DNA of 64,000 bases from Nothopassalora personata. Lineage: Eukaryota; Ascomycota; Dothideomycetes; Mycosphaerellales; Mycosphaerellaceae. A model generated the notes under the pieces. That model did not search any database. It had not been told where the DNA came from and saw nothing but the letters and a program-made list of their open reading frames with translations. Shown in pieces: positions 34,112 to 44,708 of this stretch (positions are counted from its first letter, which is position 1; the number at the start of each line of letters is the position of its first letter). Where the stretch lies: assembly GCA_033816765.1 (NCBI GenBank), contig CM066292.1, positions 5,332,001 through 5,396,000 of the forward strand, read 5' to 3'. The position numbers were made by a program, and so were the translations under genes.

Positions 34112-35903
34112 GATCCTGGCTCGTCCTTCTTTCCACTTCAGAGAGTAACAAAGATTTGTAAATTTGGTCGAAGAGAAACAAGATGACCATGTGATTCCAA
34201 TGCTTATAGAGGCGAAGATTCAGAAACGCAACCACTCCCGAGCTAGTATCGCCGCCTTCTGCGCCAGATGTGCAGTGAGTCTTGCAAGCGGCGACGCGCT
34301 TGTACGACTGGTTGAACACTAAGATGCCCAGAGATTTGCAGGTGAAGGGATACCCACAGGACAGATCACATGCTGGTCGGCCTAATCTGACCGAACTCCA
34401 ACGTTAACAATAGTTCATGAGTTAGCGCCGATGCCTTGGTGACTGTGGTGTAAGGTAGACATGTCCTCTTCCATAACACAGCATTGGATTGGCGCGTACG
34501 CGCACGAGTGCACGGTGCCCTTGCCCATTGTCACAATTAGCGGCAATTCCACATCGGGGACAATGCAGCTTCCTCTTGCCTTAGTTGAGTTACGGACTTG
34601 CCGTGCTCTGTAGAATATGATTGCGTGCCGAAGAGACTCATGTATACTCGTGCATCTCAGATGCACCTGCCTGAGCAGATGTACCTTCGGTCAATCACAG
34701 GCTGTTAAGTCGGTCGTCGGAGGCTGGGAGTTCGGCACTGTGATTGTTGGGACATATGTTGGGCGTGATACGCTGGACTTTTCTATGGAGCTTGTATGGA
34801 GTTCCATCTCAGAAAATCTTCTTGTCCCATCCCGCTTCTGAATGTGCTTCGGTGCTTCTGTTACCCCTGTTGTCGCGAGTTCTCGATCGGCAGGTTCCAT
34901 GAACTCTAGGGTCGTCTGGGGAAGAAGGAGAGAGGAGTCTCGAAGCTGCATGTGCTAAATGAAGTGCAGTGGTGCCAAGCCAAGTGCTGGTCAGCCATGG
35001 CACTAGCGATGAGCTTCTACTTCCCTGGCGCATACGGTCATTGGTCATCGACATCCGGACAAGGAAATACAGACATCTGATGCTTCGAGTGCGCAGGAAA
35101 ATAGCCTGTGTGAACCTTCAATGATATGCTCGAGCTCAAGCCCAGCGTTCTGGAGACGGGTGTCTGGATGGCTCATGATAGCAGAGATATTGCGACTAGT
35201 CCCGACGCTTCGATCTGGTCGGCAGGAATCCGACCTTGTTACAAGTCGCTCATGTCAACCCCCCAGCTCTGCTTAGGACGTACTTCTTCTGTGTCGTTGA
35301 ACTTTGGTCGGGATAAGTTTCTACAGCCGCGAGCTGATAAGCCTGAGTCGTTAGATGTGACGTGGAGGATAATCTCCGTCGAAAGACTTGAAAGAGGCCA
35401 GCTCAGGATGTGCCGTACGCAACCAGCGTCGTGGCAGAGTATCGTTCCACGTTCATCGCCTGGGAGCCTCGAGTCATCTCAGCGCATTTTCCTTGAATGT
35501 TTTGCAAGCGGCATCATCTTGTTCAGTGAGACGGGAGCAACGTCATGCAAGGGCTGGTCGCTCTGAGATCAAAGTTCACCAAATCCAGTAGTCAAACCCA
35601 AGCAGCAAGCATGCATGGGACAGACATGGAGATGGAACTCAGTATTGGCGACTGTGTTGGCTTGAAATCAAGTTCTTCGTTCGCTTGGGTATCTAGCTCA
35701 TCACAGCCCGACGTATACACTACGCCCGACACCACGCCGTATCTAGACACAACCAAGCTTTCGTCGCCACCGTCCCAAGCGCCCCGCTGATGCTCAAGGG
35801 TGCTTTTCTGTGCGCCAAACCATGCTCGTCCCATACCGTGTCATTCGCCATAGTCTACCATGCTTGACCAAACGCCGTCGCAATGCTGTAAAACTCCTGT
35901 CTC
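34112..35903. other. Boundary between repeat block and gene space, no supported gene
   Basis: Composition changes here from RIP-type to ordinary. Several short open frames occur on both strands, but none has a recognisable domain, codon bias or splice pattern that I can support. A decayed minus-strand gene around 35130-35580 is possible (pieces such as WPLSSLSTEIILHV), but stops interrupt it. Confidence 0.5.
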
Positions 35904-38407
35904 TCAAGCCAAGTACCTATAGCTCGGCACTGGCGCATTTTCCATCCGCTCGAGATACTCCCGCTCAATCAAGCTTTCAATTCGCTTCTTGATCATATTG
36001 AGATCGGGCTTGAACTGACTGGTCAACACTGATATCGTCTCTGTCAGGAGGTGTGCATGTGACAACTCCTTGCGAGATTTCATGATTCGCACTACAGCGG
36101 CCTCGATGACGAAGCCGCGGCTGTCGTTGTTCTTCTTCTCGGTCTCCTTGCGTTCGCGATCATTCTCAACCTTGTTGCCGGCGGAGACGACGTTGACCTT
36201 TATCCTCAGGTATTGCGACTTGAACTCCTCATTGAAGGCGAAGCGGTCGCCCGGCTTGATCTCACGACTCATAGGCTCCTTGATGAGGAAGCGAGTCTTT
36301 GGTGCGACAGCAAGCGACTGCAGGTTCCGCGTCAGAGCGTTCATAGGGATGTTCGTCTTTGCCTCGATCTCCTCTAGAGTGAGCTTGTCGGCGGCAGGAA
36401 TATCGCTCCAGAGTAGGAGTATGATGGCAGCATATGTCGAACAGTTGACGTCGTAGGTCTTGCGCCTGCCTTCCTTGTTGCAGACCGATACTTTCATGTC
36501 GACATCGCCCATGTTCGTCTGCCAAGAAAGCTTCCGGCCAGAATGCTTCTCGGCGTAGAAGCGCTCAAAACCTGCTCGCACTCGGTCGATGGATGTGGGA
36601 AAGATAATCTTGGCTTTCTCCTCACCATCGCCTTCATTCGTACTGCGGAACGCCTCCAAAGGCCAGGTCATGGATGTCAACACCAAGACATTGAGGTCGA
36701 CGCGCTTGCGATCTGCATCGCCCAGCCCAGCGACGTAGTCCTTGTAGTTTTTGGTCAAGTCCTCACTAAGAGACATGTCCTTGAACATTGCTTCCAGCTT
36801 CATCGTGAAATTGTTGCCAAGCTCCATCTTCATGCGGGCAATCATCTGCTTCTCGACGTCGGTGCTCTGGCTCTTCTTCAAGATCAGGCGCTTGCAGAGA
36901 TGCTTCTTGTAATACGTCTCGAAGACGTCCTTGTCTTGGAGGTACCGTAGAAGCACAATCGCCTTTTCCAGTGTCTGGTCGATTTCAACATCAGTCTTGT
37001 CCCGGATGCCCTTCTTCATGTTATCGTCAATGAAGAGTGAAATATACTCGCTGCCTCGGGCGAACGAGTTGATGGTTTCCGACATGCTGCGGGTGAGAGC
37101 CGTCTGAATGGTCTGGTCCTTGGCGAAAGATATATCCCAGATCTTGTCGAAGCGATCCTTGAGGTCGAGGATATCCGCGACCCATTGTAGTGCAGCCTGT
37201 GTCTGCTGGTTGATCTGCTTGCCACTGCCTGCTTTTGACTTTTCAGCTCCGGCTTCAGCGTCATCTCCGGTTGGTGCAGCAGTAGCGGGTGCCATTGATG
37301 CAGTGATAGCAGCTTCGTTGATCTTATTGCCCATCTCGGTAACGAGATTTTGCAGCGCCTTGGTCAACTCCGGTTTTTGAGAATCCACTCGTGCTTCAAG
37401 GTCGAAGACAAGATGTAATGCGTCGAACTTGTCGTTATCCACCATATACCGCACGCCGCTGTCCATCTCAATCAGCCCTTTCATCTTGTTCTTAATCAGC
37501 TCATCCTCCACCACCTTCTGGATCTTGATTGCGGTAGCCTCGGACAGTGTAGATCTGCATCTGTCGCTCTCTTCATCTATCCGCCGCTTCGCGTGGTGGC
37601 AGTATGTTCCTGCATCGGACTCTTTCAACAACCTTTCACCCTCCTCTCTGTAAAAGTTGGCGCTTTCTTGCAAGAAAACCTCCTCAAATCGCCTAAGATA
37701 CAGCTTCTCGTCTTCCATCTCCTGATCCGACTCGTATAGTCCTTCCAGCATGTAGACGTTGGACTTGATGAGGTACTTGTCTATGCTCTCGCCGTCGCGG
37801 TCCATGCTTATCTGGTCGAGGATAATTCCGGTGAGAATTCGGAGGAGGTCGGAGTCTGATGATTTGACCGGGGTTCGGAGGATCTGATCGCGGAAGAGGC
37901 CCATGGATTTGGCGTAGATGGAAGGCTGGCGGTGGTCGGTGCAGTAGACGCGGTCCTGCATCATTTTAGTATACCATAGTCGAGCGCATTCATGTTTCCG
38001 CCTACCATGTACATGAGCACATCTGTCAACATGCCCATGCAGACCTGATGGTCCTCCCACGCCTCCTTCAGTGAGCGCAACACGCTCTCACCTGTGACTC
38101 TTCTCTCAGCTGTCGTCGCGAGTGTCCGCCCAATGTCATCTGCCAGGAGCCACGGCGCATTCAATAGCTTCACTATCCGGTCTCGCACTGTGTCGCCTAA
38201 CCATCGCTCCTCGAACTGCGCGACCTTAGTATACAACTCATCGCCCTTCTTCTTGAGTACGATCTTGTATGCGTTTCGGTACAGCTCTTCGAAAGATAAT
38301 TGTGAGGCGTTCTTGGTATGTATCTCAACAAATGCCCGCTCTAATGTCGCCCAAGTCGTCTCGAAGTCTACATCGCCGCCGTTGAGACCCTGTCGGCGCG
38401 CCGCCAT
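35904..38407 (-). CDS. CUL3: Cullin-3, scaffold of BTB-type ubiquitin ligases (two exons)
   Basis: Exon 1 is 38407-38006 (134 codons, ATG 38405-38407). A 50-bp GT-AG intron covers 38005-37956, and exon 2 is 37955-35904; the product is 817 residues, a normal cullin length. The junction LTDVLMYM/DRVYCTDHRQPSIY is as in other CUL3 proteins. Cullin repeats fill the N-terminal ~400 residues, followed by the cullin homology domain (EYISLFIDDNMKKG, DVFETYYKKHLCKRL, MFKDMSLSEDL) and a C-terminal winged helix with the neddylation site in IVRIMKSRKE, ending SYRYLA. It assembles RBX1 and BTB substrate adaptors in the nucleus and cytoplasm. The linker ATAAPTGDDAEAGAEKSKAG near residue 300 is a fungal-type insertion. 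Confidence 0.95.
37956..38005 (-). other. Intron 1 of cullin-3
   Basis: On the minus strand it starts GTAGGCG and ends ATGCAG, with a TACTAAAA branch-like motif 14 bases before the end. Removing it joins the two frames in phase 0. Confidence 0.9.
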
Positions 38408-39202
38408 GTTAGCTCTTCTTGTATGATTGTATGGCGGTTGTGTGGGCGAAATAATCTTCTGTAGAGGCTCGTTTGGGAAGAAAGGTGGTGCTCGTCAAGG
38501 TAAGGCGGGGCAAGCAGTGAATGCACGAGCAGAAGATGGGACCTTCACTCACCCGTCGCGGAGGGCGAATCTTTGCTCGGCCCCTGCCAGCGAGCGAGGC
38601 CATTCTGTTGCAACGAACCCGGAGGTGTCTCGTCTTATTGCAGCATGCAGCCGTGGCTTGCTATCGTACTGTAGTGGGGTGTAGGCTGGACCGTTGTCGT
38701 GCGGACGAAGATTGCTGCTGAAGGAAACTCGGGGATGTCAGCAGGCAACACCAGCAATTGCAGCAAGCAGCTATGAGGCAGATATGCGCGTGAATGGCAG
38801 ACGAATTGGGGCGTGGCATGTGGCAGTAAGTGAAGGAAGTCCGCATGCGTCCCAGCGACCAGGCATGTGGCGTCGTCACGGCGAAACGTCGGGGCGTCCA
38901 TCTGATGCAGGGTCCAACCAGTGTCTCTTTCTTTGTTTGCAACGGTTAACATCACCGCAGCGCAGAGCTGCCTCTCTTCAGACGCGGTTCTCGTGCTCTG
39001 CAACGACAGAATGTGAGCACGGTGGACAACATTGTACATCTTCCGAGATCAAGAATAATCCGACGGTAGCAAAGTGGTCTACGAAATCACTTCCTGGTTC
39101 CTAATCCGCCCCTTGGAGAGGATCCTCTACACTTGGGACGAAGACTGAGACTACCGCTTCACAGACGTCTTCGCTGTTCTCTCCGCTTAAGGCGAGCTAG
39201 CC
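38408..39202. other. Upstream region of cullin-3, no gene seen
   Basis: About 0.8 kb lies between the cullin-3 start and the TolB-like pseudogene. Short frames on both strands overlap each other and show no domain. Confidence 0.5.
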
Positions 39203-40010
39203 ATGACCCAAAAGCAGCTTGGCAACTCTTTAGTCGCGAATATGCACCCGGACGGCCAAGACTTACAGATAGCCTTCGATATCTACGCGAACAACCAAGT
39301 CGAAGCCTCCCTCGTCAAACAAGGCCTTTCCGGCGCATTCCACTCCGACTGGAGTTCAAACGGAACAGACATCACCTTCGGTCTTGGTGCCTAGTTCCAG
39401 GAACGAGTAGAGTATTCGGCGTGGGTTTGCCGTGCTTCAGCGAATGGTAGTCAGATCTACACCTCCACCAACGGTACAAAGCAATCTTTCAGAGCAACTC
39501 ACCTTCGAGTCTGTGAATACGGGCTTCCCCAGCTACTCCCACGACGAGGACTCCCTCGCCTACCGTGCCTGGGGCTCCGAGTACGGTCTTCGAATCATGA
39601 ACCTCACCGACCGTAGCATTCGCGTCTTGACGAACGGTACTGGAGATATAAAACCCCACTGCCAACATCTACGATAAGCTCCCGCACTACAGTCCCCCTT
39701 GCACGCTAGACGGCACGGACCGGATCTTCTTCATCCGCAGCATGAATGCCCGAAATTTGACATCTGCACGATCAGCCCTGACGGGTCAGATCTGAAAGTC
39801 TTGGCAGCAAGTGGCGCGAACGACGCACATTCCGTCTGAAACGCCGACGGAAAGATCATGTGGAGTCCAGGAATGCACGGCTTTCGGATGCAATGTGCGG
39901 CGTATGATTAGACGTTTCAGCCGTATAAGATGGTTTGTATTATGGATGCGGGCGGAAGGGATAGGGCTCGAGAGGATACATAGTATGCCGTTATATATGC
40001 CGCATTAGTT
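39203..40010 (+). pseudogene. Degenerate TolB/PD40-type beta-propeller protein
   Basis: Pieces of one protein appear in order in different frames. MTQKQLGNSLVANMHPDG lies at 39203; LTFESVNTGFPSYSHDEDS then AYRAWGSEYGLRIMNLTDRS at about 39500-39620; and FDICTISPDGSDLKVLAASG then ANDAHSV and GKIMWSPGMHGFRMQ at about 39755-39895. FQPYKMVCIMDAGGRD ends it. These are the YxxPDG-type repeats of TolB-like WD40 propellers common in fungi. In-frame stops (for example TAG at about 39392) and frame changes not explained by introns show it is broken. CA/TG use is normal, so decay is not RIP. Confidence 0.6.
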
Positions 40011-40069
40011 TTTTGGAGTGACAGATGGGATGAGATGGAGCGGATGTTATCAGAAGTTGAGCTAGTAAG

Positions 40070-40848
40070 CTATGGAAACATGAAGTTCGCACCTGCTAGA
40101 ACTACGGACTTCTTCCATGCGTCTAGAACTGGTTGGAGACGGTCGAAGGGAAGGATCTTCTTCATGCCGTGGACGATTTCGAAGGCTTGAGCCAAGATCT
40201 CGGCTTCGTCTGTTGGTTGGCCGCTGGCGAGGCCTGGTACTTCTCCGGTCGAGTACCTCCTAAATAGTGTCAGGACTCTCACTGACTGTCTTGCTTGGAA
40301 TACTTCATGACTTACTTCAGCCACACCATAAAGTTTTCCCAATTGGGCGTTCCTCGCAAGGTAATCCAAAAGTGACTGTGCTCCAGCGACGACATCCAAT
40401 GTTCGGCATAGTTCTCTGGGATGCAGAGTTTCATGTTCCAAGCATCGACTTGGAAGTTGTTTTCAGTCTGGTAGATCTGAGTGGCTTCATGCTGGATTTG
40501 GCGACATGTGCAAAGTAGGCCGGGAAGTTTGTGATCTTGTGGATTCAGCTTCACAAGTTGATCTTCGAGCAGCGCGTGTCGATAGATTTGGTTACGAAGC
40601 TCTCCAGGAATGCCAAGGAGAGAGGCTTTAGGGTACTGTTTAGCGGGTGCTGAGGTCGGGTCCGAAGTGTTGGGTGAGATGGAAGTGGCATCCTGTCGGA
40701 GTTCTTGGCCATCAGATACCAACCCTTCTCCGTCTACCGTAGGACCAGTGACTTGGCTGTCCACGATGGACTCACTTCGCTTACGGCTCATTGCTTTGCT
40801 GAAGCGATGCCGCAACCCTTTCCGCTCTGTCGTGTGGTGAACCTCCAT
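40070..40848 (-). CDS. 2EXR/F-box-like protein of unknown function (two exons)
   Basis: Exon 1 is 40848-40316, intron 40315-40260 (GTAAGT start, TTTAG end), exon 2 40259-40070; 240 residues. The open frame extends to 41067 but without another ATG, so MEVHHTTERKG is the first possible start. An acidic/Ser-rich N-terminal ~75 residues is followed by LLGIPGELRNQIYRHALLEDQ, the signature of the fungal 2EXR/F-box-like family, and a helical C-terminus. Splicing gives VWLKRYSTGEVPGL across the junction. The family is widely expanded in Dothideomycetes and its function is unknown; adaptor-like roles are guesses. Confidence 0.75.
40260..40315 (-). other. Intron of the 2EXR-like gene
   Basis: It is 56 bp, with donor GTAAGTC, branch CTGACA and acceptor TTTAG. 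Removal converts the TAA in exon 1 into an open reading frame. Confidence 0.85.
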
Positions 40849-41391
40849 TGGGTGCGATGATGAGACATGCGTCAACTGTGCAATCCTGATGCAAAAAAGT
40901 CTCAGATGTAATGCTTGCTGGTGATCAAACACGCATTGTGCTCCATGAGGGAGAGAAAGGAAGACTGGCGATGTTGAACCAGTGTCCCAAAGCTTCACCG
41001 CGAAACCAAGCAAACGACTCGACCCCTCTATATCACGTGCTTGCGCCACTTGCGCCACCCTGGTCACTACATGTCAATTGATTTAGTTGCCCGAGTTGAC
41101 TGAGGGCCACGATTCGGCGTTGCAGATTGCAGAAGCTGACCATGCATCGCAGCCTCAAGCTTGCTAGCGTGGCCTCAACGAAGAAACATGCCAACACAGT
41201 TGTGCCTCAGATATGATCAAGGACAGTCTTTTCGAGCTGCATTCCTGGGCTCGGGCTGCTGTGCTGGATCCATCATAGCGATCGGACGCGTGGACACCCA
41301 GTGGCCCCAGGTCTGAGCCCACGTATGCGCTCACGGGCTGCGAGAGCTTGACCCGAGAGTGCTTGGTTCGACATACCCAGGGCAAGCATCT

Positions 41392-41826
41392 TCATGCCAC
41401 ATTCGACCGAGTAATGTGGTCATCAGGGGAAGGAGCCGTGGAGCGCACACGATCCAAATAATGCCAATACTTCGTGCGTGAATCCAAATCGAGTGTTCTG
41501 AACATGGAGCGGACGGCTTGAATAGATCTGCCTGTAATATGTGATATCTGGGTATAGCTGGATCCTGCGGCACGCAATTGCAGAATGGTCTTCTTCTCAT
41601 GCAATGCCCATGGCGTTGCTGCTGAACGGGTTCGTCCAACTAGGCTGTAGAATTCGCGCCGGAGTGAATCGCCCGTGCGATCAGGAAACTCTCCACTCCG
41701 GCAAACATGGCAGTCTTTGATCCTTCCTCCGTCTGAGTAACGTCTTGAGCTCTTGCGAAGAGTATTGCGACGGACGACGTTGGAAATGGGGACTCTACCA
41801 CGCGTTAGAGGAAGATATCGCGCCAT
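41392..41826 (-). CDS. Small Myb/SANT-like protein
   Basis: Single open frame of 144 residues with ATG at 41824-41826. A basic, Arg-rich N-terminus contains a C-X2-C pair (KDCHVCRSG). Residues ~72-112 read PWALHEKKTILQLRAAGSSY, then TQISHITGRSIQAVRSMFR, with the Trp, helix and turn pattern of a Myb-like DNA-binding repeat of the fungal single-domain type. I do not recognise an orthologue. It could be a small DNA-binding protein or a fragment of a longer gene. Confidence 0.5.
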   Translation of the reverse strand: MARYLPLTRGRVPISNVVRRNTLRKSSRRYSDGGRIKDCHVCRSGEFPDRTGDSLRREFYSLVGRTRSAATPWALHEKKTILQLRAAGSSYTQISHITGRSIQAVRSMFRTLDLDSRTKYWHYLDRVRSTAPSPDDHITRSNVA

Positions 41827-43178
41827 TAGTGAATCCTACGATCTCATCGGAAAGCTTGTAATGACTACTCGCCACAGATTGTCCTTGCGAATCCAGCTAT
41901 TTCGAGGTTGCAGTGGTGTTTGGGCCTCGCCGCAAGCGATGCCTGACACTATAAAAACGTCCAGCACTTCTTGTTTGGTGCGAGAAGCGGTTCTCTAGGT
42001 GCAATCCCGATCGCCATATTTGCGTAAGGACACGCGCGGTGCCCGGACGGATATTGCCCATTCGCGTACAGGGCAAAAACGATGACGCTGGCTCCACACT
42101 ACCCAGAGCACCACTTCCCCATCAGATCCCAATCAGATCTTACTGAAAATATGTACCAACATAACAACCTTCGTTTTGCGTGCTTTCGGGTGCACAACGC
42201 GGCTAATAAAGCCTCTGCGCTCGTACGTCGCTCCTTGCCTAAGACACGAAGGTCTCGGGGAAGTGACGCTCGAGGAAATGTTCAAGCGAGGTGTTGCCAC
42301 GCGCGCTGAAATAAATTCACGGGGACGTGGGCACGTGCGAGGTGCAGAAGGAGCCGAAGACAGGGGTGTTCGGCATGCAGGACGAACAGTTCTTCTTACT
42401 TCTTCTTCCTTCTTAATCATTTTGCTCAGTGTCAACCAAAAATCAATGGGTCGCCGACCGACATTTGATGTCCACCTGCCACTGTCCGTACTGCCTTCAG
42501 TGCCTTGGCGGTGCAGGGCGCCGTATGACCTAATCAACGGGACCACATCGGCCGACCAGAGTCCTGCCGAACAACATGCGCAAGCTAACTAAACCGCGTG
42601 GTTTGATGCTGATACTGTACTATGGGCAGACCCTATTTTCGTCTACGGGCAGACCCCAATCTAACTAATCAATCAACCCCTTTCAAATGGTGAAAAACCG
42701 ACCTCCTGGTCCTCCGCGGCACTTGGGTCCTCCCTCGAGATCCTCCCTCCCTCCGGGGCCTCCTCCTACTAGGGGCTCCTCCCAAGTTAGCTGCGGCTAC
42801 AGGAAACATAGATGCTGTTAGCCCTCGCCGGGCGGGCATGCGCATTTGCAGTGCTAGAGGGCTAATCAAATTTCAAGTTATGACTAAGATTGGGGTCTGC
42901 CCTTAGACGAAAATGGGGTCTGCCCATAGATTCGATGGTCGTTGGAAATACAGCCGCGAGCTAGTATGGGGCAGATACACGTAAGCGCGCCCCGTGGATG
43001 TATCAGGAACAGCGAAATGATCACTTGAGACAACATTGCACCATGAACGACGCGAATGCCGTCGACTACCTCGACATGCATCTAGCAAAGATATCTCCCA
43101 CTGAGTGGCACCAGAGCCTTTGCATTCTTGTCTTGTTCCCCATGATACCCATTGCTTGAGCGTTCAGCGGTCGCTGTC
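41827..43178. other. Intergenic region holding a MITE
   Basis: No supported gene. A frame at 42176-42592 (plus) overlaps one at 42133-42546 (minus); neither has a recognisable domain, and the plus frame begins at TTG. A MITE occupies 42621-42928. Confidence 0.5.
42621..42928. mobile_element. MITE with ~43-bp inverted repeats, TA target
   Basis: The left end TATGGGCAGACCC and the right end GGGTCTGCCCATA are the tips of near-perfect inverted repeats (about 42620-42663 and 42887-42929). Within each repeat the core GGGCAGACCCC occurs twice, separated by ATTTTCGTCTA, so each arm is itself a direct repeat. The TA at both borders fits a Tc1/mariner-related MITE of about 304 bp. The central part is C/T-rich and non-coding. 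It is not related in sequence to the Tc1 ends at 32541/34111. Confidence 0.85.
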
Positions 43179-44708
43179 ATGTCCCAGCGCATACTTATCT
43201 CGATTGCGGCTACTGCTGTGATCTCCTTGGTTCTGCTTGTCTCTCTTTATCAAACGGACCCGACCTCTTGGAGACGACTGACGATATCCAACCCACATCT
43301 CAGCTCTTGGCTCTCAGCATCGAAGCACATCAACACTACAGAAGAGCCTCAGAACATTTCGACGGCCGTCGAAGAACCATCCGCGCATGAACCGCTCGAT
43401 AGCCGCCCACTAAGCACACAACCTGGGGCACAACCTCAAACGACTTTGGTCCTCGCAACATTGTCTAAAACGGACAATTCCTGGGTCGAAGCTGAGCTAG
43501 GTGACCTGCTAGGTGCATCCTCCAACCTACACACCGCGATCTACGTTGTTGACAATGATACTGCTCCGTTACACACCCCAGCGAACAAAGGCCACGAAGC
43601 GATGGTTTACCTGACGTACATGATTGACTTTTACGACCATCTACCAGAGGTTAGCATCTTCATGCATGGTCATCCGGAAGCTTGGCACAACAACGTCCTG
43701 CTGAATATGTCTTCATCGGAAATAGTGCGGAATCTGGACCGGAGTAAGGTGTTAAGGGACGGCTACTTCAATCTTAGGTGCCACTGGGCGCCGGGCTGTC
43801 AGCCTGGTCTCAATCCGGGTGCGAAAGAACTAGACCCGAGCAAGCTGGAGGAGCAGGTCATTGGTGATGCATGGAAGGAGCTTTTCCCACTCGATTCGGT
43901 GCCTGAAATGTTAGCTCAGCCTTGCTGCAGTCAGTTCGCTGTGACTCGGGCAGCAATCCATACAAATCCGGTGGAGCGATACATTGAGCTCCGAGACTGG
44001 CTGATAGAGAGTGAATTGTCGGACTACTACACAGGTCGAGTGTTTGAGTACTTCTGGCATTGGATCTTCAAACGGGTCACAACCCTTTGTCCAGACCCGA
44101 GGATCTGTTATTGCGAGGGCTACAGCATCTGCTTCGAGGATCCGGAGGGCTATGCCAGATTCTTCGAGCTGAGCGAGGAACTCAAGGCGTACAAAGAAGA
44201 GCTAGAACTTCAGGAACAGTTGGCAGACGACAAGGCAGTCACGAGGCGGGATACGTTAGGTTGTGACTATAGTAGTCGGGCAGAGCCAGATGATGAGATA
44301 CTGGCACTGGCTGGGGAGATCTCCAAGCTGCGAAAAAAAGGTATGACTGAGGTAGCAGCCTCCGTGCAAGCAGGACAGCACTCATCGGACTACGGTTCTG
44401 CATTCCCCTGGAGCCAAGCACGACCCTGGGGCAAGAAAAAGAGCACGCCGCGACAAATACGGAGTCTTGATGCTGCCGAATCGCAGATAACCCGGCGAGT
44501 CAGCGTTGAAGTCGGACCAGACCCGGCGGAAGTCGGCCAGGCTGCCCGCCAAGAATGGCTCCACAGCAAAATCGACGATATTACAGCGCAGCTCGATGAG
44601 CTGAAAGCAGCAGCACTTGAAGCTGGGAAAACCCTCGCGAGGAAGGAAGCGGCCTTAGCTGCCACGAGGAATCATCCGACGACGTGGGACGATGCAGCCC
44701 CGCACTAG
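43179..44708 (+). CDS. DUF3431 family type II membrane protein
   Basis: ATG at 43179 starts a 509-residue protein; the open frame to 43152 begins with TTG only. Residues ~3-25 (ILISIAATAVISLVLLVSLY) form a membrane anchor preceded by Arg, giving a short cytosolic tail. Residues ~90-340 are the DUF3431 domain: TLVLATLSKTDNSWVEAELG, AIYVVDNDTA, YLTYMIDFYDHLPEVSIFMHGH, CCSQFAVTRAAI and YFWHWIF. The family is fungal and shows features of Golgi glycosyltransferases, but no activity is established. After a Cys-rich patch (CPDPRICYCEGYSICF) comes an unusual C-terminal ~165-residue tail with two coiled-coil stretches, not typical of the family. Confidence 0.9.
   Translation: MSQRILISIAATAVISLVLLVSLYQTDPTSWRRLTISNPHLSSWLSASKHINTTEEPQNISTAVEEPSAHEPLDSRPLSTQPGAQPQTTLVLATLSKTDNSWVEAELGDLLGASSNLHTAIYVVDNDTAPLHTPANKGHEAMVYLTYMIDFYDHLPEVSIFMHGHPEAWHNNVLLNMSSSEIVRNLDRSKVLRDGYFNLRCHWAPGCQPGLNPGAKELDPSKLEEQVIGDAWKELFPLDSVPEMLAQPCCSQFAVTRAAIHTNPVERYIELRDWLIESELSDYYTGRVFEYFWHWIFKRVTTLCPDPRICYCEGYSICFEDPEGYARFFELSEELKAYKEELELQEQLADDKAVTRRDTLGCDYSSRAEPDDEILALAGEISKLRKKGMTEVAASVQAGQHSSDYGSAFPWSQARPWGKKKSTPRQIRSLDAAESQITRRVSVEVGPDPAEVGQAARQEWLHSKIDDITAQLDELKAAALEAGKTLARKEAALAATRNHPTTWDDAAPH

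Noticed and set aside
42133..42592. Overlapping sense and antisense frames of ~137 codons
   Set aside because: The plus frame begins with TTG, neither matches a domain, and no splice signals extend them.
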